Shown here: positions 1 to 7,568 of the stretch, piece by piece
Position numbering within the stretch: the stretch's first letter is position 1
Layout: each line of letters opens with the position of its first letter
Source of the DNA: Sphingomonas sp. URHD0057
GTDB lineage: Bacteria; Pseudomonadota; Alphaproteobacteria; Sphingomonadales; Sphingomonadaceae
NCBI RefSeq assembly: GCF_000620665.1
Contig: NZ_KK211162.1
Location: forward strand, 186,001 to 250,000
Direction: 5' to 3'
Length of the DNA: 64,000 bases
The notes under the pieces: generated by a model
What the model saw: only the letters and a program-made list of their open reading frames with translations
Database searches by the model: none
Told to the model about the DNA's origin: nothing
Translations under genes and position numbers: made by a program

Positions 1-2
1 TC

Positions 3-158
3 GGCGACATCATCGACAATGACCCCGATTTCGGCGCCGACGAGGTGGCCATTGTCAGCGACTGGTGCACTCGCTCGGGCATCCCCTACGGCGGGCGGGC
101 GGACATCGGTCACGATGCGCAAAACCGCGTCGTGCCGTTCGGCCTGCGCACTTCTTGA
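3..158 (+). CDS. LD-carboxypeptidase (LdcA family), C-terminal end only
   Basis: Only the last 51 codons are in the window; the gene begins before base 1. The readable tail contains SGIPYGGRADIGHDAQN followed by RVVPFG and a stop. The pattern G-x-D-x-G-H-D..N..(V/L)P-(F/L)-G is the usual end of peptidase family S66 (muramoyl-tetrapeptide carboxypeptidase), which removes the terminal D-alanine from murein tetrapeptides during wall recycling. The GH histidine belongs to the S66 Ser-Glu-His triad. The assignment rests on this tail alone, so it is good for the family but says nothing about the rest of the protein. Confidence 0.75.
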   Translation, partial: GDIIDNDPDFGADEVAIVSDWCTRSGIPYGGRADIGHDAQNRVVPFGLRTS

Positions 159-232
159 TCCAGGTTTGCTTTGGACCATTGCAAAGGCCCTGAAGTTGCG
201 CTCTACGAAGAGGGGAACAACAGGAGGGCCTG

Positions 233-502
233 ATGGCACAAGGGACTGGTCGTAAAGCGGGGGGCGGATTGGCCCGCCCGGTTCAACCTTCGGCGGATTT
301 GGCCGCGATCACCGGCAGCGCTCCGCTGCCGCGCAGCCAAGTGGTCTCGAAGGTGTGGGACCACATTCGGAAGAACAACCTGCAAAACCCGCAAAACAAA
401 CGGGAAATTATGGCTGACGCCACGCTGAAGAAGGTCTTTGGGGGCAAGGACCGGGTCAGCATGTTCGAGATGAACAAGCATCTGTCGAACCATCTGAAGT
501 AG
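233..502 (+). CDS. Stand-alone SWIB/MDM2 domain protein
   Basis: 89 residues. A disordered N-terminal 25 residues rich in Gly/Pro/Ala precedes one SWIB fold, with LPRSQVVSKVWDHIRKNNLQ, the NPQNKREI segment, KKVFGGKDRVSMFEM and a closing helix. SWIB domains in eukaryotes sit in chromatin remodelling proteins; small bacterial versions occur in alphaproteobacteria and chlamydiae and their role is not settled (DNA-topology or nucleoid functions are proposed). A good Shine-Dalgarno (AGGAGG, 6 bases before ATG) fixes the start. The gene is monocistronic and is followed by a strong terminator at 525. Confidence 0.88.
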   Translation: MAQGTGRKAGGGLARPVQPSADLAAITGSAPLPRSQVVSKVWDHIRKNNLQNPQNKREIMADATLKKVFGGKDRVSMFEMNKHLSNHLK

Positions 503-524
503 ACGCTTCAAGGGTTCCGACGAG

Positions 525-555
525 AAGGGGATCCGCGCCCGCGGGTCCCCTTTTC
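525..555 (+). terminator. Rho-independent terminator of the SWIB gene
   Basis: AAGGGGATCCGCG pairs with CGCGGGTCCCCTT with one G-U pair, and the right arm runs into TTTT. It lies 22 bases after the SWIB stop codon. Confidence 0.8.
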
Positions 556-587
556 CATATCCGGACGAGACGACTCGGAAGCTGGCA

Positions 588-1328
588 TCACCCTCGCCAC
601 AGGCCGTCCAGATGCTCCTGCGTCACCGGAAAGCCGAGATCAGCCGGGATGGTGATGAATTTCTCACCGTCCACATTCTCTACCCAGGGCGAGATCGGTT
701 CGATCCGGTGCGAGTCCGCATCGGCGCGGATTTCATCGAAGCTCCTGTGTTGAGCGAGCCGCTCCAAAGTGCGACGCGTGGGGAAAATCAAGCGCGCTTC
801 GCCCCGCTTCTCGCGTTCCAGGACGTCGCTGGCGGTCACCCACGCGGCGCCCGCGCATTCGCCCTCAATGACTTGCGGCTGCCAGTCGATGACCGGAGCC
901 CGCGCGACGAAGAACATCGTGTCGAACCGCCGCACCGCGTGGAATTTGGGAACCCAGCGGGCGAATGGCGTAAGCTCGGCAACATCGAGCCCGAGGCCGT
1001 GGGCCTCCAGCAGGTCGGCGAACGACGCATCGGCGACGAGATCCCTCTGGAGCTCCAGCGCCTGCTCCTCGCTGGGAACCGGCGCCAGCCCGACCGCGAT
1101 GGCCGTTTCTTCGACGGTCTCGCGAATGGCCGCGACGCGTGCGGCATCGGCCTTCAGTGTTTCGGCCAGCTGGCGGTCGGCCTCGTCGATCCGCCCGCCC
1201 GGGAACACTAAAGCGCCCGCGGCAAACGCCATGCCGCCCGCCCGCTCGACCATCAGCAGCTCGGGCGGGCCCGAGACCTGGTCGCGGACGACAATCAAGG
1301 TGGCGGCGGGGATCGCCTCGTCGGTCAT
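588..1328 (-). CDS. NUDIX hydrolase, NUDT7/NUDT19-like
   Basis: 246 residues. The Nudix box is seen as FPGGRIDEAD.. followed after a spacer by ..AAIRETVEETAIAVGL (about residues 43-81), so the loop between the GG and the REXXEE helix is longer than in the standard 23-residue box. That spacing is known in the NUDT7/NUDT19 branch, which hydrolyses CoA, acyl-CoA and related diphosphates. The C-terminal half (FARWVPKFHAVRRFDTMFFVAR) also fits that branch. ATG is used at the first possible position. Substrate is inferred from the branch only. Confidence 0.8.
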   Translation of the reverse strand: MTDEAIPAATLIVVRDQVSGPPELLMVERAGGMAFAAGALVFPGGRIDEADRQLAETLKADAARVAAIRETVEETAIAVGLAPVPSEEQALELQRDLVADASFADLLEAHGLGLDVAELTPFARWVPKFHAVRRFDTMFFVARAPVIDWQPQVIEGECAGAAWVTASDVLEREKRGEARLIFPTRRTLERLAQHRSFDEIRADADSHRIEPISPWVENVDGEKFITIPADLGFPVTQEHLDGLWRG

Positions 1329-1356
1329 GCCCCGCGAGGTAGGCGCAGGCGGACCA

Positions 1357-1392
1357 AAGAAAAAGCCGCCCGAGGCGAACCCCGGGGCGGCC
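1357..1392 (-). terminator. Terminator of the Asn-rich lipoprotein gene
   Basis: Read on the minus strand, GCCGCCC.. pairs with GGGCGGC and is followed by TTTTTCTTT. It lies about 30 bases after the lipoprotein stop and just before the NUDIX start. Confidence 0.75.
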
Positions 1393-1421
1393 GTCTGCCC
1401 CCGTCTGCGAACGCTCCGCGG

Positions 1422-1682
1422 TTACATACCGCTGACGTTCTGCTCCTGCGCATCGCTCGGGTTGAGCGTGTTGGCGCTTTCGTTCTCGAGCTGGTTTTCC
1501 TGGTTGCCGAGGGCGTCCGCCTCGCTGTTGGCGGCGTCGTTGGCCGCCTCGTTCGACAGCGCGTTGAGGTCGGTCGCGGGCTGGTTCATCTCGGCATTAT
1601 TGACCTGGTCCTGGCTGTTGTAATTGCACCCGCCGAAGGTGATCGCAGCAAGGCCGGACAACGCAAAAACAAGCTTTTTCAT
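1422..1682 (-). CDS. Small Asn-rich lipoprotein
   Basis: 86 residues from the ATG at 1682 (MKKLVFALSGLAAITFGGC). An upstream in-frame ATG at 1724 would put 14 residues before a normal signal peptide and is unlikely. The sequence has a type II signal peptide with lipobox TFGGC, then a low-complexity mature part rich in Asn, Ala, Glu and Gln with no recognisable domain. Likely anchored to a cell-envelope membrane. No function can be given. It diverges from the tmRNA promoter. Confidence 0.65.
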   Translation of the reverse strand: MKKLVFALSGLAAITFGGCNYNSQDQVNNAEMNQPATDLNALSNEAANDAANSEADALGNQENQLENESANTLNPSDAQEQNVSGM

Positions 1683-1759
1683 GTGTTTGAACCCCATCAG
1701 AATCACGTTTGCAGGGGCCTCCATAACAGCAGAGGGCAGCCGCTTTCCAGTGGCTTTGC

Positions 1760-1788
1760 TTGAGATTTCGGCCCGGAAACACTATCTT
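1760..1788 (+). promoter_or_regulatory. Sigma-70-type promoter for tmRNA
   Basis: TTGAGA (1760-1765), a 17-base spacer and TATCTT (1783-1788). It points at the tmRNA with an expected start near 1795. There is no other reading frame for it to serve before the RNA. Confidence 0.65.
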
Positions 1789-1819
1789 ATGCGTGCCGGT
1801 TCGCCGGCTATGTCGGTAG

Positions 1820-2150
1820 ACTGTTGCGTGGAATAGGCACTTCGGACCCGGGGGGCAGTACCCCGGCGCCTCCACCATCAACCGCGGCCAAAGGGAGACG
1901 GCTGCCGCGGCTGTTGATGGGGGCGAAATAGGATCGACGAGTGCAATAAAGACGCGATTGCCGATCGGTATGGATGCCACCGTGACGGCTCATAAACACA
2001 AGTGCCAACGATAACGAGGCGCTCGCTCTTGCCGCGTAACTGACGGCCTAACGGCCTGAGGTTACAAAGCTAAAGCGCGGTTGGACCCCACCGGGCAACA
2101 GAAGGGGATTCCAGCGGTTCGGGGGGCACCGGGCAACAGAAGCCCCCCAC
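1820..2150 (+). ncRNA. ssrA: Circularly permuted two-piece tmRNA
   Basis: The acceptor piece comes first and ends with CGCCTCC + A + CCA at 1867-1877. The coding piece begins at GGGGGCG (1919-1925). The two form a 7-bp acceptor stem with a G-U pair at position 3, the alanine identity signal. AGTGC (1940-1944) pairs with GCACT (1837-1841), and GCGT (1826-1829) with ACGC (1952-1955), making helix P2. An intervening segment of about 41 bases (1878-1918) folds back as CCATCAAC/GTTGATGG and is expected to be cut out. The tag frame at 2004 reads ANDNEALALAA-stop. After it come two hairpins, at 2084-2109 and 2121-2148, with the same 14-nt loop ACCGGGCAACAGAA. The RNA rescues stalled ribosomes together with SmpB. 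Permuted ssrA is established for alphaproteobacteria. Outer ends are estimated. Confidence 0.95.
2004..2039 (+). other. tmRNA tag-peptide reading frame
   Basis: Resume codon GCC at 2004, then codons for ANDNEALALAA and TAA at 2037-2039. The LAA end is the degron recognised by ClpXP, with its adaptor SspB, in this bacterial class. Confidence 0.95.
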
Positions 2151-2269
2151 TTCCCTTCAAGCATGGCGGCCTCCGCTTGCGCCCCACGCACCTACGCCCG
2201 TCGAACAATCGGTTGCGCATTGCGACGCGTCTCGGCAGACCCCCGGCGATCATTTCGTGGGGGATTTCC

Positions 2270-4309
2270 ATGCGTCGTCCGATTCTCGCTGTCCTGTTGT
2301 CTGCCTGCGCCTCCGTCGCAATTGCCGACCCGACGCCGAAGGAGCAGCTGCTGAAGCCGCCGGCGGGCGCGCGCCATTATACGATCAGCTCGGTCGCCGG
2401 GAAGCACGGCGACACCTGGTCGTGGGCGCTGCCGGATGGGCGCAAGGCCTATCGTATGTCGATGTCGCTGCGCGGCTGGATCACCGAAAATGACGAGGTG
2501 GTCACGTCCGGCGCCGATGGCCGTCCGTCCGCGATCGCCATCCGCGGCTTCACCGACACCGGCGACGCGACCGAGGATTTCAACGTCGACAGCAGCGGTG
2601 TTGCCCATTGGAAGACGTCGGTGGATTCGGGCTCAGCTCCTTTCGGCGGGAAGCGGTACAGTACTTACGGCGGTCCGTTCCTCGCCGGCGATCTCGACTT
2701 CGAAGCTCTGGTCGCCGCCGGCGACAAGGGCATCGATTTGCTGCCCAACGGCCATGCCAGCATCAGCATCGGACAGCCGGTACAGATCGACGGACCGCAA
2801 GGGCCGAAGACGCTCAAGCTCGCCTTCGTCAAAGGTCTTGGCTTCTCGCCGAGCCCGGTCTGGCTCGACAGCGACAATCATTATTTCGGCAACGCCGGGA
2901 CGATCTCGGTGTTGCCCGAAGGTTATGAAGCCGCCGGACCGAAGCTGAAGGCGATCCAGGACGAGGCAACCGCCGCCATGGTCCGCGACGTTGCGCACCG
3001 CTTCCTCAGCCCGGCGAACAAGACGCCAACCCTGGTCGACCATGTGCTGGCGTTCGATTCGATCGAGGGGCGCTACATTCCCAATACCGCGGTGCTGATC
3101 GCCGACGGGAAGATTGTCGCGACCGGCCCGGCGGGATCGATCAAGGCGCCCGCGGGTACGACGGTCATCGACGGCACCGGCAAGACGCTCCTTCCTGGCC
3201 TGTGGGATTCGCACCAGCACGTCGGGGACGACTGGAACCTGCTCCAGAACCTCGCCACCGGCATGACCAATTATCGCAGCCCCGGGACCGAGATCGACGA
3301 TGCCCTGAGCATCTACAAACGCCGCGCGGCGGGCGACTTGCTGGCGCCGGACGGCAAGATTTCGGTGATCGTCGACCGTAAGGATCCGCTCGCGGCGCAG
3401 GGCGCGCTGACCGTTTCCTCGGAAGCGGAAACCATTGCCGCCGTCGACAAAATTAAGGCGGCGGGGCTGTGGGGCGTGAAATTCTATACCTCGATGACTC
3501 CGGCGTGGATCGCGCCTGGCGCCGCCGAGGCGCACAAGCTCGGCCTCCACGTTCACGGCCACATCCCGGCGGGCATGCGTCCGCTCGATGCGGTTCGCGC
3601 CGGCTATGACGAAATCACGCACATCAACTTCATCATCATGCAGGCGATGCCCCAGGCGGTCGTGGACAAGGCCAATACCGCCGCGCGCCTCGAGGGGCCG
3701 GCCAAATACGGCAAGGACGTCGACCTCGATTCTCCCATGATGAAGGCGTTCTATGCGGAGCTAGCGAAGCGGAAGACGATCATCGACCCGACGCTCACGG
3801 TGTGGGAGCCGTTGCTGACTTCGGACGGCAGCGTCCTCGCGCCCGAATATTCGCCGTTCGCAGACATTGCTCCCCCGGCAGTCGCGCGCGGGTGGAAGAT
3901 CAGCGGCTATCCGCTGTTCGACGGCCTCACGCGCGACGACTTCCGCAAGAGCTTCAACAAGATGGTCGGCGTGGTCGGGAAGCTCCACCAGGCCGGCGTG
4001 CCCATCGTCGCCGGCACCGACGGGTACGGTCTCGAGCTCGTGCGCGAGCTGGAGCTTTACGAGACGGCTGGCCTGAGCAACGTGGAGGCGCTGCAAACGG
4101 CGACGATCGTGCCGGCCCGCATGGTCGGCATGGATGACCGGACCGGCTCGATCACCAACGGCAAGACCGCGGACCTGATCCTCGTTGAGGGCGACGTGTC
4201 GAAGGACCTCGGCAATCTTCGTCACGTCGAGACGGTATTCCTCGATGGCTACCGGCTCGACGGAAAGGCGCTGCGCGAGGCCAGCGGCCTCAACGGCATG
4301 CCGAAATAG
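2270..4309 (+). CDS. Secreted amidohydrolase-family protein
   Basis: 679 residues from the ATG at 2270, preceded by GTGGGGGA; the frame is open upstream but without a signal or SD. MRRPILAVLLSACASVAIAD is a signal peptide. The C-terminal 400 residues are a metal-dependent amidohydrolase barrel: LPGLWDSHQHVGDD gives the H-x-H metal pair, GVKFYTS the bridging lysine, VHGHIP and ITHINF the later histidines and VAGTDGYG the catalytic aspartate. The N-terminal 220 residues are a beta-rich region of unknown role. The imidazolonepropionase/prolidase-like subgroup is typical, and the natural substrate cannot be read from sequence. It meets mscL tail to tail with 3 bases between them. Confidence 0.85.
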   Translation: MRRPILAVLLSACASVAIADPTPKEQLLKPPAGARHYTISSVAGKHGDTWSWALPDGRKAYRMSMSLRGWITENDEVVTSGADGRPSAIAIRGFTDTGDATEDFNVDSSGVAHWKTSVDSGSAPFGGKRYSTYGGPFLAGDLDFEALVAAGDKGIDLLPNGHASISIGQPVQIDGPQGPKTLKLAFVKGLGFSPSPVWLDSDNHYFGNAGTISVLPEGYEAAGPKLKAIQDEATAAMVRDVAHRFLSPANKTPTLVDHVLAFDSIEGRYIPNTAVLIADGKIVATGPAGSIKAPAGTTVIDGTGKTLLPGLWDSHQHVGDDWNLLQNLATGMTNYRSPGTEIDDALSIYKRRAAGDLLAPDGKISVIVDRKDPLAAQGALTVSSEAETIAAVDKIKAAGLWGVKFYTSMTPAWIAPGAAEAHKLGLHVHGHIPAGMRPLDAVRAGYDEITHINFIIMQAMPQAVVDKANTAARLEGPAKYGKDVDLDSPMMKAFYAELAKRKTIIDPTLTVWEPLLTSDGSVLAPEYSPFADIAPPAVARGWKISGYPLFDGLTRDDFRKSFNKMVGVVGKLHQAGVPIVAGTDGYGLELVRELELYETAGLSNVEALQTATIVPARMVGMDDRTGSITNGKTADLILVEGDVSKDLGNLRHVETVFLDGYRLDGKALREASGLNGMPK

Positions 4310-4312
4310 CGG

Positions 4313-4735
4313 CTAGCGCTTCCGCAGCTCGTCGCGGATTTCGGCCAGTAACTCGACCTCGCTCGGGCCCGCGGCAGCGTCGGGGCCCTTGCGCATCGCC
4401 CGGTTCGCGGCCTTGATCATCAGGAAGATGATGAAGGCGAGGATGACGAAGCTCACGACCTGGGTGACGAATTCGCCCCAGCCGAGCACCGGCGCGCCGG
4501 CCTTCTTCAGCGCGGCATAGTCGGCCATCGATCCGTGATAGTCGGCCGGGACCGGGCCGAGCACGATGAAATAGCTCGAGAAATCGAGGCCGCCGAAGAT
4601 CTTGCCGACGATCGGCATGATGATGTCTTCGGTCAGGCTGGTGACGATCTTCCCGAACGCGGCGCCGATGATCACCGCAACGGCGAGGTCGAGCACATTG
4701 CCCTTGGCGATGAAGTCCCGGAATTCCTTCAACAT
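4313..4735 (-). CDS. mscL: Large-conductance mechanosensitive channel MscL
   Basis: 140 residues, the usual length. The start [21 protein letters not shown] contains the amphipathic N-terminal helix and the conserved pore-lining stretch [16 protein letters not shown]2 is [21 protein letters not shown], followed by the charged C-terminal bundle ([15 protein letters not shown]). It forms a homopentameric inner-membrane pore that opens under hypo-osmotic shock. Confidence 0.97.
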   Translation of the reverse strand: MLKEFRDFIAKGNVLDLAVAVIIGAAFGKIVTSLTEDIIMPIVGKIFGGLDFSSYFIVLGPVPADYHGSMADYAALKKAGAPVLGWGEFVTQVVSFVILAFIIFLMIKAANRAMRKGPDAAAGPSEVELLAEIRDELRKR

Positions 4736-4784
4736 GTCTGGCCCTCCACTTTCGCCGAACCGACAGTAGCGCAGATGGATTCGT

Positions 4785-4811
4785 TTGACATCACCGGTCC
4801 GGCTGTATTGT
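4785..4811 (+). promoter_or_regulatory. Candidate promoter for the lemA operon
   Basis: TTGACA (4785-4790) with a short 15-base spacer and TATTGT (4806-4811). It lies 70 bases before the lemA start. The -35 is perfect and the spacer is sub-optimal. Confidence 0.4.
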
Positions 4812-4882
4812 GCGCTTAAGACAGCATTGAAAGCGGGCGCCGCCGCATCTACCTATCCGCGCGTTTGGAAGGGGACTTCACG

Positions 4883-5482
4883 ATGACCGCACTGCGCCGT
4901 TTCGGATTGCTCGCACCGCTTGTCGCATTCAGCCTTGCCGGCTGCGGCCTCAACAGCGTGCCCACCGCCGAGGAGCAGGTCAACGCTCAATGGGCGAACC
5001 TGCAGGCGGACTATCAGCGCCGCGCCGACCTCATCCCCAACCTGGTCAACACCGTGAAAGGATACGCCAAGCAGGAAAGCAGCGTCCTCATCGCGGTGAC
5101 TCAGGCTCGCGCCGACGCCGGACGGGTTCAGCTCAACGCGAGCGATCTCGACGATCCGGCGAAGGTGAAGGCGTTCAACGAAGCGCAAGGCCGCCTGACC
5201 CAGGCGATTATTCCGCTGCAGCGCCTGCAGGAGGCTTATCCGGACCTGAAGTCGAACCAGAACTTCCTGGCGCTCCAGGACCAGCTGGAAGGCACCGAGA
5301 ACCGCATCAACGCGTCGCGCCGCGACTATAACGAGGCCGTGCGCGGCTATAACACGCGGATCCGCACCTTCCCCGACGCGATCGGCGCGAAGATTTTCTA
5401 CGGCGCCAGGCCGAAGGTGCCGTTCGAGGCTGCAGCGGCCGCGCAAACCGCGCCGTCGGTCGATTTCAACACTGCTGGTTGA
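4883..5482 (+). CDS. lemA: LemA family lipoprotein
   Basis: 199 residues from the ATG at 4883, which has GGAAGGGG 9 bases upstream; an earlier start at 4865 would lose that SD. The signal peptide ends LAGCG (lipobox). The body is the LemA four-helix bundle: VNAQWANLQADYQRRADLIP NLVNTVKGY is the family signature, then two long helices and the C-terminal ..FPDAIGAKIFYGARPKVPFEA. LemA proteins commonly sit beside TPM-domain (TPM_phosphatase) genes, as here. Their role in the envelope is still poorly defined. Confidence 0.93.
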   Translation: MTALRRFGLLAPLVAFSLAGCGLNSVPTAEEQVNAQWANLQADYQRRADLIPNLVNTVKGYAKQESSVLIAVTQARADAGRVQLNASDLDDPAKVKAFNEAQGRLTQAIIPLQRLQEAYPDLKSNQNFLALQDQLEGTENRINASRRDYNEAVRGYNTRIRTFPDAIGAKIFYGARPKVPFEAAAAAQTAPSVDFNTAG

Positions 5483-5495
5483 GGTGATTCCAACT

Positions 5496-5570
5496 CGTCA
5501 TCGCGAGGAGCGCAGCGACGTGGCGATCCAGGGGCGAATGCTGGATTGCTTCGCTGCGCTCGCAATGACG
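5496..5570 (+). repeat. 75-bp palindromic interspersed repeat (class 1) inside the start of a gene
   Basis: Terminal arms CGTCATCGCGAG.AGCGCAGCGA and TCGCTGCGCTCGC.ATGACG are inverted repeats. The inner arms ATCCAG and CTGGAT enclose a 9-base loop. Elements of this kind, whose translation reads HREERSDVAIQ..DCFAALAMT, are scattered through many proteobacterial genomes. Here it starts 13 bases after the lemA stop and ends inside the signal-peptide codons of the next gene. Confidence 0.85.
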
Positions 5571-6371
5571 GTTGCGCTTCTGTTTGCGCTACCGGCATCG
5601 GCGCAGACCTTTCCAAAGCTGACGGGACGCGTGGTCGACCAGGCGCATCTGCTCAGTCCCGCGCAAGTGGTTGATCTGACAAGCAAGTCCGAAGTGCTGG
5701 AAGCGCGGTCGGGCCGGCAATTCGTCGTTGCGACGGTCACCAGCCTCGAAGGCTATCCGATCGAGGACTATGGCTATCGCCTTGGACGTTATTGGAAAAT
5801 TGGTAGCACGAAGAACGACGATGGCGTTGTGCTGCTGGTCGCGCCCAAAGAGCGCAAAGTGACGATTGCGACGGGCTATGGTGCCGGCGGATATATGACC
5901 GATGCCGTGTCGGGGCTCATCATTCGCGAAGCGATCCGGCCTCACTTCAAGCAGAACCCTCCCGATTACGGTGGCGGGATCGAGGCCGGAGCCGACCAAA
6001 TCATCAAGCAGATGAGCCTGCCGGCTGCGGAAGCCCAAAAGAATGTCGCTCAGGCGGGGCAAGCCCAGCAGTCGCGCAAGGACGCGAGCCCCGGCTTCAT
6101 TTCGGTCATCTTCTGGATCATGATCATCGGGTTCGTCATGCTTTCGATGGCGCGCCGCGCCGGCGGCCGGCGGTATCGGACGCGCCGGTCGGGCATCAGC
6201 CCGTGGGTGGTGTTGTGGGGCCTCAATGAGCTCAGCCGCGGCTCGCGCGGCAGCGGTTGGGGCGGCGGCTCATCATGGGGCGGTGGCGGCGGTTGGGGCG
6301 GCGGGGGAGGCGGCGGCTTCTCCGGCGGCGGTGGATCGTTCGGCGGCGGCGGAGCATCCGGCTCATGGTGA
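5538..6371 (+). CDS. TPM-domain membrane protein
   Basis: 277 residues from the ATG at 5538. GTG at 5484 is the other option. The first nine residues (MLDCFAALA) and part of the signal peptide are encoded by the class 1 repeat. After cleavage near ASAQ the TPM domain runs from LTGRVVDQAHLLSP through GYPIEDYGYRLGRYWKIG and DDGVVLLVAPKERKVTIATGYG, then a C-terminal transmembrane helix (ISVIFWIMIIGFVMLSM) and a Gly/Ser/Trp-rich tail. TPM proteins include the plant PSII repair phosphatase Psb32/TLP18.3. In bacteria they pair with LemA, and activity here is unproven. It overlaps the following gene by one base (TGATG). Confidence 0.88.
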   Translation: MLDCFAALAMTVALLFALPASAQTFPKLTGRVVDQAHLLSPAQVVDLTSKSEVLEARSGRQFVVATVTSLEGYPIEDYGYRLGRYWKIGSTKNDDGVVLLVAPKERKVTIATGYGAGGYMTDAVSGLIIREAIRPHFKQNPPDYGGGIEAGADQIIKQMSLPAAEAQKNVAQAGQAQQSRKDASPGFISVIFWIMIIGFVMLSMARRAGGRRYRTRRSGISPWVVLWGLNELSRGSRGSGWGGGSSWGGGGGWGGGGGGGFSGGGGSFGGGGASGSW

Positions 6372-7042
6372 TGCGGCTCTCCGAAGCGGACCACGACAAG
6401 GTCAGCGCGGCGATCGCCGCGGCGGAGGCGAACACCAACGGCGAGATCGTCGCGGTCGCGACGCCGATCAGCGATCCTTATCACGACGTCGCGCTGCACT
6501 GGGCGGTGGCGGCGCTGATCCTCGTCCTCGCCTGGGCGGCGTGGCGGCCGGACTGGCTGCAATATTCGTATGACACCCTGACCGGCGGTTGGCATGCCGA
6601 GCCGACGCTGGGCGAGTTGCTGACGTTCCTGATGATCCTCGCGGTGCTGAAGTTCACTGCGGTCCTGCTGATCCTCAAATGGATGCCGCTGCGGCTTGCG
6701 CTGACGCCTGGCGCGACCAAGCATCGCCGCGTCCGGCGCCGCGCCGTCGCCGTGTTCAAGGCCGCCGCCGAACGCCGCACGGTCGGTCGGACCGGCGTGC
6801 TGATCTATCTCTCGATGGCCGAGCGGCGCGCCGAGATCGTTGCCGATGAGGCGATCCTCAAGCTTACGGGCGATCAGACCTGGGGCGAGGCGATGGCAGC
6901 GCTGCTGGAGCAGGTGCGCGAAGGCCGGCCAGCCGAGGGAATTTGCGCCGCGATCGGCCAGGTCGGAGTCGTGCTCGCGGAGCATTTTCCGCGCTCCGAA
7001 GGCGACCGCAACGAAATCCCCGACAAGCTCATCGAGCTGTGA
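6371..7042 (+). CDS. Second TPM-domain protein (short, two-helix membrane type)
   Basis: 223 residues from the ATG at 6371 that shares its A with the previous stop (TGATG). An ATG two codons upstream (6365) is also possible. The N-terminal MRLSEADHDKVSAAIAAAE..TNGEIVAV is a TPM domain start. Two hydrophobic segments follow (VALHWAVAALILVLAWAAW and ELLTFLMILAVLKFTAVLLI), then VGRTGVLIYLSMAERRAEIVAD, another TPM signature. This split arrangement (TPM interrupted by membrane helices) is usual for the group found after lemA and the first TPM gene. Likely translated by coupling. Confidence 0.85.
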   Translation: MRLSEADHDKVSAAIAAAEANTNGEIVAVATPISDPYHDVALHWAVAALILVLAWAAWRPDWLQYSYDTLTGGWHAEPTLGELLTFLMILAVLKFTAVLLILKWMPLRLALTPGATKHRRVRRRAVAVFKAAAERRTVGRTGVLIYLSMAERRAEIVADEAILKLTGDQTWGEAMAALLEQVREGRPAEGICAAIGQVGVVLAEHFPRSEGDRNEIPDKLIEL

Positions 7043-7554
7043 ACCTCGACGACCTGCCGCCGCTCGAAGTGATGTGCGAGGGCAGGTTCGTCCGCGCCAT
7101 GCGTCGCGGGAAATGGGAGTTCGCCGGGCGGACGAACCAGATTCGTGCCGTCGTGATTCTCGCCGAATATGAGGGGAAAGTGATCCTGGTCGACCAGCCG
7201 CGGGTGCCCCTGGAAGCGCGCTGCATTGAGTTGCCCGCCGGTCTGGTCGGCGACACCGATCCCAATGCGACGATCGAAGGAACCGCGATCAAGGAGCTCG
7301 AGGAAGAGACCGGCTTTACCGCCGAGCGTGTCGAGCGGCTCGGCGACTTCCATGCCTCGCCGGGGATGCTGTCGGAGAGCTTCACCCTGGTTCGCGCCCA
7401 CGGCCTGCGGCGGATCGGAGAGGGCGGCGGCGACGACAATGAGGACATCGCCGTTCATCTGGTCGCGCGCGGCGACATCCCGAATTTCATCGAGCAGAAG
7501 CGCGCCGAGGGCTTCGCGGTGGATGTGAAACTGCTGATCTTTCTCGGCTATTGA
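7039..7554 (+). CDS. NUDIX hydrolase, ADP-ribose pyrophosphatase-like
   Basis: 171 residues from a GTG that overlaps the previous stop (GTGA). Nudix box: AGLVGD..EGTAIKELEEETGFTA; lysine replaces the usual arginine of REXXEE. The ELPAG before the box and the proline-rich DQPRVPLEARCIELPAG fit the ADP-ribose pyrophosphatase branch. An upstream ATG in this frame (6943) would lie deep inside the TPM gene and is a shadow. Fourth gene of the lemA operon, spaced for coupling. Confidence 0.82.
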   Translation: MNLDDLPPLEVMCEGRFVRAMRRGKWEFAGRTNQIRAVVILAEYEGKVILVDQPRVPLEARCIELPAGLVGDTDPNATIEGTAIKELEEETGFTAERVERLGDFHASPGMLSESFTLVRAHGLRRIGEGGGDDNEDIAVHLVARGDIPNFIEQKRAEGFAVDVKLLIFLGY

Positions 7555-7568
7555 AGCGTTGGGACCGC

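Noticed and set aside
2081-2269. N-terminal extension of the amidohydrolase
   Set aside because: The region belongs to the tmRNA, and a proper SD and signal peptide start at 2270.
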